Of a stretch of DNA of 64,000 nucleotides, positions 34,727 through 43,768 are shown in pieces. Source of the stretch: Drouetiella sp036703255 (GTDB taxonomy: Bacteria > Cyanobacteriota > Cyanobacteriia > Elainellales > Elainellaceae); the NCBI GenBank assembly GCA_036703255.1, contig DATNPL010000184.1, forward strand, positions 6,280-70,279, in the 5' to 3' direction. A model generated the notes under the pieces. That model was given only the letters and a program-made list of their open reading frames with translations. It searched no databases and was not told where the DNA came from. A program made the translations under genes and the position numbers. Numbering within the stretch: position 1 is the first letter of the stretch; each line of letters starts with the position of its first letter.

Positions 34727-37700
34727 TTATGGGTTAGCCAAAATTAATTTTTCTGCGTCTGCTTCACTCAATTCTTCTAACTCTTCAACCAGTTTTTCTT
34801 CAATTAATAAAGCCAGCTCGGCAATGGAAGGAGCCTCTAAAAAGGAACGCAAAGAGACTTCAACTTGGAAGTCTTGCCGCAGTCGGGAAACTAACTGGGT
34901 CGCCAGCAGTGAATGTCCACCTAAATCTAGAAAGTTGTCATAAATTCCGACGGATTCGATCGCTAGAAACTCTTGATAAAGCTCAGTGAGCTGGTGCTCG
35001 ATCGCTGTGCTAGGTGCCACATAAGCCGTCCTTAAATGCGGTCGGGGGTGCGTTGAGGTGACATGACTTGGTTTTTCCGTGAAACTGCCTAAGGCAAAGG
35101 TTTCATGTTGCTCAATCACAGCCTGGAGGTTGCGGGTGGAGACTACAACTTGGGGAAGTTGACCCGACAGAATGTGACTGAACGCCTTAATGCCCTCTTG
35201 AAACGTGATGCCGTATTGCTGCCGCATTTGCTTAAACTCAGCTTGCATATCCGGAGCAAAGGACAGCAGTGAATCTTGCCAACTGTCCCACTGCCACCAA
35301 TCCCAATTAATAGAGATCGTCCGTCGTTGATGTCTAGCAGCATCGTCATGGGCAAAGGCATCTAGGAACGCATTGGCGGCACAGTAATCCACCTGCCCTA
35401 ATCCGCCATAAATGGCAGTTAAGGAAGAACACAGCACCCAAAAATCTAGCTGAATATCCTGTAAGACGGCTTCTAGCACGAGGGTACCTTTGACCTTAGG
35501 GTCAAGCACCTGTGCCGCCAGTTCAGCAGTCTTAAGCTGCATCAAGCCCGCTCCTGGAACACCTGCGGCGTGAATCACACCGTGAATTGTCCCGAAGCGA
35601 TCGCGCACTTGCTTGACTGCCGCTTGCATTTGTTCGAGGCTGGTCACATCGGCTTGGATCATCAGCACTTCTGCTCCCAGTGCCTCTAGACGCTGAACTT
35701 GCTCGATCTGGGTGCGAATGGGGTTTTTCTCGTCGTGGCAGAATGATTGCCATTCAGATCGAGGCGGTAATCCCGATCGCCCAATCAGCACCAGCTTGGC
35801 TTGCACGGTTTCTGCAAAGTATCGGGCGATCGCCAATCCGATTCCTCCCAATCCGCCTGTAATCACGTAGACTCCGCCTTGCCGGAGCTGAGGGGTACAC
35901 AGGACATTATCTTTTACGGGTACTGGCTCAAAGCACTGTATCCATCGACGATTCCCACGGTGAGCAATGAACAGGTTAACAGGTTCAGCAACGAGTTCTG
36001 CCATCAGTAAATTGATCAGGTTCAGTCCTTGCTGTTTTTGCCACTCTTGGGAATCAGGCAGCGTTATGTCAATACTCCGACAGGCGATGTTGGCATATTC
36101 CTGGGGAATAACTTTACAAAGACCTAAAATTGTTGCTTTCTCAGGACATAGCTGATCTTCATCTGTTATCTCTTGAAGATGATTGGATATCACATCTATT
36201 TGAATAGAACGAGAAATATTTTGGTCTGCTAAAGTCTGCACTAGAAACAGAAGACTGTAAAATCCCAGCGCCTGAGATTGTTCCAGATGCTCAAGTCTTG
36301 CCGATCGCTCCTGATTTGAAGTGGCGTTCCACAAATGAATAATACGTTCAGGATTTTTATCTAAGCCGCAAATGGTTTTGAGAAGGCGATCGTAATCCTC
36401 TTTGTTGGCAGGATTAATCCTGTAGTTCCGCTCGCTGAGTTGACTAAACTGCTCTCCTATGGTGACAGTGATGATATTTTGATAGGCGCGATCGAGTTGT
36501 TCGACAATTCGCGACCCGACTCCGCAAGGATCGAGAAACACTAGCCAGCATTGCGGCTGAATCTCTAATTTTTCGGGTTCAAACCAGGCTAGCGGTGCAG
36601 CTCGTTTCCAGGAAGGACAATGAAACCACTGCGCCATCTCTAGCTTTTGCGTGAATGCTGCTGGATTCAGGTGGGTATTGCCTGTTGGTTTAGGGGGATC
36701 GATCCAGTAACGCTGGCGCTCAAAGGGATAGGTGGGTAGCGGCACGCGATGACGATGCTCATGGGCATGAAACTGCGACCAATCGATCGACAGACCTGAG
36801 AGCCAAAGTTGTCCTAACGTATTCAGCAAGAAGGCAGAATCGGACTGTTGATTATAGGCATCTCGCAGCGAGGGCAGTACCACTTTTTCCGTCTTCTGGG
36901 TACTTTCCAGGCATTGAATTGCTAGACTGCTCAACGTCTGTCCGGGGCCAATTTCCAGCAGAATCGGCTGGTGCTGGTTCCACAAGGCAGTTATCCCATC
37001 GGCAAAGCGAACGGGCTGGCACAGATGCTTTGTCCAGTAGCTTGGATCGGTGGCGGCGGCAGTCGTCATCCAAGTTCCCGTGACATTCGACACATAAGGA
37101 ATCTGCGGTGCCTTGAGATCAAGCGTTTGGGCAACGGTTGTGCAGGCAGCGGCGATCGGTTCCATCTGGTGAGAATGGAAGGCATGAGAAGTCTGCAACC
37201 GCCGACAGGCAAGCCCCTGTTCAGCGAGATCGGTGGCCAACTGATCAACGGCAGCGATCGTCCCAGCAATGACACAGAGATTGGCTCCATTAATCGCGGA
37301 TAAGGAGAGATTCTCATTCAGGAGAGGAGTAATCTCAGCTTCGGACAGCGGCACTGCCAGCATGGCTCCACCAGGCAATTTCTCAATGATCTGAGCGCGG
37401 TTAGCCACCAGAGTTAGGGCATCTTCCAGAGACAGCACCCCTGACAAACAGGCTGCTACATATTCCCCAATGCTATAGCCAATCATCGCTACAGGACGGA
37501 TGCCCCAGGACAGCCACAACTGAGCCAGAGCGTACTCAATCACAAAAATAGCAGGTTGAGTGAAACGAGTTTGATTCAGGGTTTGCGTTGCGGCATCGGT
37601 GGGTTCTGCTTTGCGACCTAGCATCTGACGCAAATCGAAGCCAGATTGGGGAACGGTTTGCGCTAGAACTTGATTTTGGGCGGGATACAGAATGTCTCTT

Positions 37701-39436
37701 AGATCAAGACCCATCAACGGCTGGAGGAACTGACAGCAGCGATCGACCTGCTCTCGAAAGGTCGGCTCAGCCTGATAAAGCTCCCACCCCATATTGACGT
37801 ACTGTGTCCCCAATCCGGTGAACATGAAGGCGATCGGGCGATGACTCTTCTCCTGTACGCTAGTCAGAACGCGTTTGGGATATTGGAGGGCATGAAGGGT
37901 ATCTTTGAGATCCTGGCATACCACGGTCTGTCGGTGGGCAAAAGGCTGACGACCGACTTGCAGGGTATAAGCCACATCTGCCAGGTTGAGATCAGGATGG
38001 TGCTGGAGGTGTTCAGTCAGATTTGCAGTCGCTTGCTCTAACGCTGAACTCGTCTTGGCAGATAGTGTGAGCAACTGCCAGGGGCGATGCGACGCAGAGG
38101 CTGAAACGGGAGGTGCCTCTTCAAGGATGACATGAGCATTGGTGCCACCAATCCCAAAGGAGCTAACTCCAGCACGACGGGGATGCCCATGCGTTTTCCA
38201 TTCTCTCAGTTGAGTATTAACGTAAAAGGGACTGTTGACGAAATCAATTTCGGGATTGGGCTGTTCAAAGTGCAGGCTAGGGGGAATCTGTTTATGTTTC
38301 AGGGCTAGAACCGTCTTGATCAGACCTGCGACCCCAGCCGCAATCCCAAGATGTCCGAAGTTGCTTTTCACCGAGCCGATCGCACAAAACGCTTTTTGGT
38401 CGGTCTGGTGCCGAAACACCTGGGTTAGGGCTGCGATTTCAATCGGGTCTCCCAATGCAGTACCGCTGCCATGCGCTTCGATGTAGGTGAGACTGTCTGG
38501 AGTAATTCCTGCGATCGCCTGAGCCTCTGCAATCACGGCTGCTTGCCCTTCTGGGCTGGGAGCTGTATACCCGACCTTCAATGCCCCATCGTTGTTAATG
38601 GCTGAACCTTTGATCACCGCATGAATACAGTCGCCATCCGCGATCGCCTCTGACAGTCGCTTCAGGACAACGATGCCAACCCCGTTGCCGAAAAAACTTC
38701 CCTGCGCTTTTGCGTCGAAGGTACGGCAATGTCCATCGGGCGAAGCAATTCCCCCCTCCTGATAGAAATATCCCGTTTTTTGAGGTACCGTGACGGAAAT
38801 GCCTCCGGCTAAAGCCAGATCGCATTCACCATTCAGCAAGCTTTGACTAGCCAGATGCACTGCCACCAACGAGGTAGAACAGGCCGTTTGCACCGTGACA
38901 GAAGCTCCCTTTAAGTTCAACTTGTAGGAGACGCGGGTAGAAAGATAATCCGTGGCATTGCCCAAGAAGGTCTGTAAATCTGGGAAGCCCCCAAAGGTCG
39001 GACTAATGTGATGAAGCAGATACGTGTTGGTTTCTGCGCCTGCATAAACTCCGATCGCCCCGGCATAAGTTTCCGGGTTGTAGCCCGCCTGTTCGATCGC
39101 CTCCCATGCCGATTCTAGAAAGAGCCGATGTTGCGGGTCCATGCGTTCTGCTTCTTTCGGGCTGAAGCCAAAGAACTCTGCGTCAAAGCGATCGATGTCT
39201 GAAAGAATCGACTTGGCTTTGACGTAATTTGGGTCGCTCAGCGCTGTTGGATCGATGCCTGACGCGAGGAGTTCCTCATCCGAGAAAAATGAAACGGACT
39301 CTACTCCATTTCGTAAATTCTGCCAGAATGTATCGATGTTGGCGGCACCAGGGAATCGACCGGATATGCCGACGATCGCAATGTCTGAACTATTTTCTGC
39401 ACCATTTGTAGCTTCGGATAAATTCACGTCACTCAT
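34727..39436 (-). CDS. Type I PKS module: KS-AT-KR-ACP, AT with GYSIG
   Basis: 1569 residues. KS (17-445) has the catalytic Cys in VQTACSTSLVAV near 186, EAHGSGT and SNFGHL. AT (about 545-850) has GYSIGE with Tyr654 and Ser655, where nearly all ATs have GHSxG, and HAFH in the specificity region. KR has the Rossmann motif GGLGGIG near 1197 and the YCAAN active-site block. ACP has LGGHSLL (Ser near 1509). There is no DH or ER, so the beta-carbon should remain a hydroxyl. HAFH usually indicates malonyl selection, but the adjacent hydroxymalonyl-ACP cassette and the altered AT motif suggest an unusual extender. The gene precedes the cassette in the same operon. Confidence 0.9.
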   Translation of the reverse strand: MSDVNLSEATNGAENSSDIAIVGISGRFPGAANIDTFWQNLRNGVESVSFFSDEELLASGIDPTALSDPNYVKAKSILSDIDRFDAEFFGFSPKEAERMDPQHRLFLESAWEAIEQAGYNPETYAGAIGVYAGAETNTYLLHHISPTFGGFPDLQTFLGNATDYLSTRVSYKLNLKGASVTVQTACSTSLVAVHLASQSLLNGECDLALAGGISVTVPQKTGYFYQEGGIASPDGHCRTFDAKAQGSFFGNGVGIVVLKRLSEAIADGDCIHAVIKGSAINNDGALKVGYTAPSPEGQAAVIAEAQAIAGITPDSLTYIEAHGSGTALGDPIEIAALTQVFRHQTDQKAFCAIGSVKSNFGHLGIAAGVAGLIKTVLALKHKQIPPSLHFEQPNPEIDFVNSPFYVNTQLREWKTHGHPRRAGVSSFGIGGTNAHVILEEAPPVSASASHRPWQLLTLSAKTSSALEQATANLTEHLQHHPDLNLADVAYTLQVGRQPFAHRQTVVCQDLKDTLHALQYPKRVLTSVQEKSHRPIAFMFTGLGTQYVNMGWELYQAEPTFREQVDRCCQFLQPLMGLDLRDILYPAQNQVLAQTVPQSGFDLRQMLGRKAEPTDAATQTLNQTRFTQPAIFVIEYALAQLWLSWGIRPVAMIGYSIGEYVAACLSGVLSLEDALTLVANRAQIIEKLPGGAMLAVPLSEAEITPLLNENLSLSAINGANLCVIAGTIAAVDQLATDLAEQGLACRRLQTSHAFHSHQMEPIAAACTTVAQTLDLKAPQIPYVSNVTGTWMTTAAATDPSYWTKHLCQPVRFADGITALWNQHQPILLEIGPGQTLSSLAIQCLESTQKTEKVVLPSLRDAYNQQSDSAFLLNTLGQLWLSGLSIDWSQFHAHEHRHRVPLPTYPFERQRYWIDPPKPTGNTHLNPAAFTQKLEMAQWFHCPSWKRAAPLAWFEPEKLEIQPQCWLVFLDPCGVGSRIVEQLDRAYQNIITVTIGEQFSQLSERNYRINPANKEDYDRLLKTICGLDKNPERIIHLWNATSNQERSARLEHLEQSQALGFYSLLFLVQTLADQNISRSIQIDVISNHLQEITDEDQLCPEKATILGLCKVIPQEYANIACRSIDITLPDSQEWQKQQGLNLINLLMAELVAEPVNLFIAHRGNRRWIQCFEPVPVKDNVLCTPQLRQGGVYVITGGLGGIGLAIARYFAETVQAKLVLIGRSGLPPRSEWQSFCHDEKNPIRTQIEQVQRLEALGAEVLMIQADVTSLEQMQAAVKQVRDRFGTIHGVIHAAGVPGAGLMQLKTAELAAQVLDPKVKGTLVLEAVLQDIQLDFWVLCSSLTAIYGGLGQVDYCAANAFLDAFAHDDAARHQRRTISINWDWWQWDSWQDSLLSFAPDMQAEFKQMRQQYGITFQEGIKAFSHILSGQLPQVVVSTRNLQAVIEQHETFALGSFTEKPSHVTSTHPRPHLRTAYVAPSTAIEHQLTELYQEFLAIESVGIYDNFLDLGGHSLLATQLVSRLRQDFQVEVSLRSFLEAPSIAELALLIEEKLVEELEELSEADAEKLILANP

Positions 39437-39484
39437 TTGAAATTTTTACAGGGGGATTTTATAAGGGGCTGATTAAATGTGTCT

Positions 39485-42400
39485 CTATCTCGACTGTTTT
39501 CGTTGTTCTCTGATGGTTTGGCGATCGGTACGAAGCTTTGCTCGCTCATTGCCTTGCTCTGTGGAAGTTTTGGTCTTTTTGTTGTGACTTAAGTAGTTAG
39601 TCAGCGAGTGAATGGTTGGAGATTTAAACAAGTCAACGATCGGGATATCTTGATGCAAGAGGGCTTGCAATTTGGCTTGAGTTCTGACCATGAGCAGAGA
39701 ATTTCCGCCCAATTCAAAGAAGTTATCGTAGATTCCTACGGTTTTGAGCTGCAAGATCTCTTGCCAAACGCCTGCAATCAGTTGCTCCGAATCGGTTTGG
39801 GGAATGACATAGGCTTGACGCACTTGCGGCAGCAGGTCGGGTGCTGGTAATGCTAAACGGTTGACTTTCCCGTTAGAGGTGAGCGGCAGGGCATCCAGCA
39901 CGATATAGGCAGAAGGCACCATGTGGCTAGGGAGTTTTTGCTGTAAAAAGTGGCGTAACTGATCTGCGATCGCCTCTGGCTGCCGATCTGGGACAGACTG
40001 CAACCATTGAGTCATCCAACTTGGGTCTATATTGCCCCCGACAAAGCTATGCAGCAAAATCTGGCTGGATTCTAGAGACAACAGCTCGCCTAGCCCTTCC
40101 TCTAGAGAACCAATGGGACACAGCCCGATCGCCTGTTCAGTTGCCGCTTCCATTAGTAGCTGACTGATATAACCTGCTTCCAGTAGACAAAAATCTCTTG
40201 CCAGTTCTCCATACATCGGCGCGATCGCCCTCAGTTGCCCAATCAAAAATAGGGAAAATGCAGATTGCTCAAAAATCGGCTGATTTTTGCTGTCATAAAT
40301 CTGGCTTGTCATCTCGCTTGCCGCATTCAGGTAGACTAGCTGATGATCAATCGGATGGTAGTAGTAAAACCCAGCCTCTAGCCCCTGAATGCGATCGGGT
40401 TTAACAAATAAGTAGGCTTGGATTGGATAGAGTCCTCCAGCAGAGGCATAGCGATATTTCGGCAATGGAGATTCATCCACCGTGATTGGCAGCAAAACGC
40501 TGAGCCATTGCCCCAATTGAGCGAAGGACAAGGGGCGATCGAGAAATTGGCGATAGCTCTGACGCTGTAGGTAAGCCTGTATCAGCGCAGCATCCCGCTC
40601 AGGTTGGGGCAACTGAACCGTGGGCTGCGTCGGCTGAAACTGCTGTAATCCTAACTGCTTCAGCTTAAACTCAATCCGCTCTACCGGGTCAAGCAAGACG
40701 CCTTCAAGGGGATTAACCCTATCGGCCAGCTTTGGCAACCCTGGCTTCTGGGATAGATCGGCGGACTGCTCGGTAGACTGATCGAGCACTATATAGGCTG
40801 CTAAGCCTTGCGGGTTCGACGGTTCGCCAATGGCGGTCACCACAGCCGATCGCACCCGTGGATGCTGGGTCAAGGTTGCTTCAATTTCGCCCGCTTCGAT
40901 CCGCTGTCCCCACAGCTTAATTTGGAAGTCTACCCGTCCTAAAAACTCAATGTTGCCATCTGGCAGATAGCGCCCCAGATCCCCAGTGCAATAGAGGCGC
41001 TCTCCGGTATGAGGATGGGTGATAAAGCGATCGCGCGTCTTCTCTTGATTGCGCCAGTAGCCTTTTGCCACCTGCACTCCGGCACAGTACATCGTACCGG
41101 GCACCCAAATCGGACAGTCTTCTAGGGCTGCGTTGAGAATGTAGTATTTTGAATTGGACATGGGCTGACCGTAAGGAATACTCTTCCAGTCGGGGTCAAC
41201 CTGTTCGATCAGATGGCCAATGTTCCAGATGGTGGTTTCCGTCGGCCCACCAATGCTGAGAATCTGTATTTGCGGCACTAAGGCTCTCAACCGTTGCGGC
41301 AGCGAAACGGGCAGCCAATCTCCTCCCAAAATAGCCAGCCGCAAGTCGGGAAAAGATGCAGCACGCGGCTCAACGGCATCCACCCACATTTCCATCATCG
41401 CCGGGACTGAATTCCACAGCGTTACCCGATGGTGAATCATCAGGTCAGCCCAATGGTGAGGATCTTTAACCGCATCTGCATTGGGCAGAACTAGCGTACC
41501 GCCTGCACTCAGCAGACCAAAGAGGTCGTACACTGACAGATCATGATTGAGCGCGGTCAACGAGAGAATGCGATCGCCAGAATTCACCTGAAACCGTCCA
41601 TTGGTATAGACAACCACATTCACCACATTACGATGGGTAATCATCACGCCCTTGGGCAGTCCGGTGGAGCCAGAGGTATAGATGACGTAGGCTAAATCAT
41701 CCAAAGTTTGTACGGGCTGAAGCGGCGCGGTGCTCTCGGCAGCAAACTCACCTGTATCGAACTCACCTATATCGAGGCACAACCGCTTCACGTTGTTCGT
41801 CCAAGGCAGGTTGGGTTCTAGCCAAGATTGAGTCAACACAATATTCACTTGGCTATCTTCTAGCAAGTATAAAAACCGTTCCTGAGGCAAGGCCGGATCG
41901 ATCGGCACATAGGCTCCACCTGCCGCCAAAATGCTCATGACCGCAACGATTTGCTCCCATCCTTTTTCCATCACCACTGCCACCAGATGATTCGGTGTCA
42001 CCCCTAGCTGGCGTAACCGATGCCCCACCTGATTCGATCGCCAAGATAATTCTTCGTAAGTGAGGGTATCAGCGGTTGTCACCACCGCTGCCTGTTGCGG
42101 CTGCCGAGCCACTTGAGCGGCAAACAGCTGATGGAGGAGTTGATTAGGGAGAGCGATCGTCTGGCTATTCAGAGCAAATCGTTGCTCTAGTTGAGCAGGA
42201 GGGATAAGCGGTTGTTGGGTGTCTTGCCAAGCCGTCTCCTCTGTAGCGAGACGCTGCAAAAGGCGACAGGCGGCATCAAACATATCCTCTACCATCCCCT
42301 CTGGGAAAAGGTCAGCAACCACCTGCCAGGTATAGGTGAGGGAACCGTCTGCATCCGAGTAGTAGATGTTGTCTAGCCAGACTTGCGGCGTTTGATAAAC

Positions 42401-43768
42401 GCTGTAGACCACTTCGCCTAAAGGGATATCGCCAACGGTCTGCTGATGGCTTAAGGCTTGCGGCGTTATTTCCTGCGGAGTCGTGGTGAAGACGATCGGC
42501 ATGGCGCTGCCGCTAGCTTTCCCTTGCTGCTTTGCCAACTCCCGCAGCAGCCGTACCCCACTCACCGCATCATGCTCCAGATCCTGCCAGAGCTGCGTTT
42601 GAATTCGCTTGGCGCGGGCAGTAAACGGTTCATCTACCGAACAATCTACTTCCAAGAGGGTAAATGACGCTAACTCGCCCATAATGTCGTTGACTTGCGG
42701 GTGCAGCGGCAGGCGATTAAAGCGCGGCACATTTAGAGTAAATCGTGAGCTTTTGCTCCAGAGATGGATCACCTCAGCATAGACAGTGAGGAGTGTACAG
42801 GCTAAGGTCAGCCCAGCTTGGGCGGCTCGGCTTGTCAATTGCTGAAGCGCCTGACGCTCCAGGGTGTACTTAAAATTGACGAATCGCGGGGTTTTCAGAG
42901 CGGCTGGATTTTGTGCCAGCGGTAACTCTGGCGGGGGCGGCAAGGTGGGAATCCGGCACTGCCAATATGCCAAGGATTTTTGGTAGAAGGGCGAATTCTC
43001 TAGGGCAATCACCGCCAGCACGTAGTCTCGGAAGGACAGATCTAGCGCTGGCAGCGGGGCAACCGGAGCCTCATAGAGGGCTTTTAACTCGCGGAACAAG
43101 AGCTGTAAACTCCTGCCATCCAAACACCAACCCTCTAGACTGATGTGGATTCTGGTACGCGTTTCATCCAGACGAGCGGCAAGGATCTCAAATTGGGGCC
43201 ACTGTTCCAGGGGCAGCATTTGATGAGAGAGGCGATCGCGAATGGCAGCAGATTGCACCCTAACCGTCTCAGCCTCCTGACCCTGCCAATCGAGTTGTTG
43301 AATAGCATAAGGCGGCACCTGCGGCAAAATTTGCTGTTGCCCATCCGGTAGAACAACGGCACGCAGCATATCATGACGGTTAATTAACTGATTCCAGGCG
43401 TGGTTAAATCGCGCCAGATCGAAATCATCGATCTCAATCTCGGTGTAGCTGTGGATCGAGACGTTTCCCATATCAAAAGAGTCCATTCTGCCGATCCAAT
43501 ATGCCTGCTGCATCTCGTTGAGCGGAAACGGCTGATAGCGATTGCTTTGGTCGGGAACGATCGCCGACAAGTCCAAGGCTGCCGCAGAGGGTTCACTCAG
43601 GCTCTGCAAAAATGCCAAAATCTCTGGCTTGCGATCGGTGAGCTGCATTTGCAGATCCGGCGTTAAAACTTGTTTGGGGGCATTACAGCGCAGGCGATCG
43701 CCATCAAACCAGAGCTTGATGCCCTGTTCACTAAGATTAAATAAAAACTCTGCAATGGATGGGTTCAT
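39485..43768 (-). CDS. NRPS: docking-Cy-A(Cys)-Ox-PCP, thiazole-forming module
   Basis: 1427 residues. A TubC docking domain (1-55) is followed by a heterocyclization domain with FPLNEMQQAYWIGR near 81. The cyclization motif DxxxxDxxS here reads EGWCLDGRS (212-220), so the first Asp is Glu. The A domain (YTSGSTGLPKG near 703) has pocket residues D-L-Y-N ... I-W, close to the cysteine signature DLYNLSLIW. An FMN-dependent oxidase (nitroreductase/SagB-like) domain is inserted in the A domain at about 1030-1260 (RQSYRQFLDRPLSFAQL, YASAGGLYPIQAYLFV, AIGLCPIGSLEE). The PCP has LGGNSLL (Ser near 1355). The predicted step is adding Cys, cyclodehydration to thiazoline, and oxidation to thiazole. The start overlaps the previous PKS stop by 4 bp. 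Confidence 0.9.
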   Translation of the reverse strand: MNPSIAEFLFNLSEQGIKLWFDGDRLRCNAPKQVLTPDLQMQLTDRKPEILAFLQSLSEPSAAALDLSAIVPDQSNRYQPFPLNEMQQAYWIGRMDSFDMGNVSIHSYTEIEIDDFDLARFNHAWNQLINRHDMLRAVVLPDGQQQILPQVPPYAIQQLDWQGQEAETVRVQSAAIRDRLSHQMLPLEQWPQFEILAARLDETRTRIHISLEGWCLDGRSLQLLFRELKALYEAPVAPLPALDLSFRDYVLAVIALENSPFYQKSLAYWQCRIPTLPPPPELPLAQNPAALKTPRFVNFKYTLERQALQQLTSRAAQAGLTLACTLLTVYAEVIHLWSKSSRFTLNVPRFNRLPLHPQVNDIMGELASFTLLEVDCSVDEPFTARAKRIQTQLWQDLEHDAVSGVRLLRELAKQQGKASGSAMPIVFTTTPQEITPQALSHQQTVGDIPLGEVVYSVYQTPQVWLDNIYYSDADGSLTYTWQVVADLFPEGMVEDMFDAACRLLQRLATEETAWQDTQQPLIPPAQLEQRFALNSQTIALPNQLLHQLFAAQVARQPQQAAVVTTADTLTYEELSWRSNQVGHRLRQLGVTPNHLVAVVMEKGWEQIVAVMSILAAGGAYVPIDPALPQERFLYLLEDSQVNIVLTQSWLEPNLPWTNNVKRLCLDIGEFDTGEFAAESTAPLQPVQTLDDLAYVIYTSGSTGLPKGVMITHRNVVNVVVYTNGRFQVNSGDRILSLTALNHDLSVYDLFGLLSAGGTLVLPNADAVKDPHHWADLMIHHRVTLWNSVPAMMEMWVDAVEPRAASFPDLRLAILGGDWLPVSLPQRLRALVPQIQILSIGGPTETTIWNIGHLIEQVDPDWKSIPYGQPMSNSKYYILNAALEDCPIWVPGTMYCAGVQVAKGYWRNQEKTRDRFITHPHTGERLYCTGDLGRYLPDGNIEFLGRVDFQIKLWGQRIEAGEIEATLTQHPRVRSAVVTAIGEPSNPQGLAAYIVLDQSTEQSADLSQKPGLPKLADRVNPLEGVLLDPVERIEFKLKQLGLQQFQPTQPTVQLPQPERDAALIQAYLQRQSYRQFLDRPLSFAQLGQWLSVLLPITVDESPLPKYRYASAGGLYPIQAYLFVKPDRIQGLEAGFYYYHPIDHQLVYLNAASEMTSQIYDSKNQPIFEQSAFSLFLIGQLRAIAPMYGELARDFCLLEAGYISQLLMEAATEQAIGLCPIGSLEEGLGELLSLESSQILLHSFVGGNIDPSWMTQWLQSVPDRQPEAIADQLRHFLQQKLPSHMVPSAYIVLDALPLTSNGKVNRLALPAPDLLPQVRQAYVIPQTDSEQLIAGVWQEILQLKTVGIYDNFFELGGNSLLMVRTQAKLQALLHQDIPIVDLFKSPTIHSLTNYLSHNKKTKTSTEQGNERAKLRTDRQTIREQRKQSR

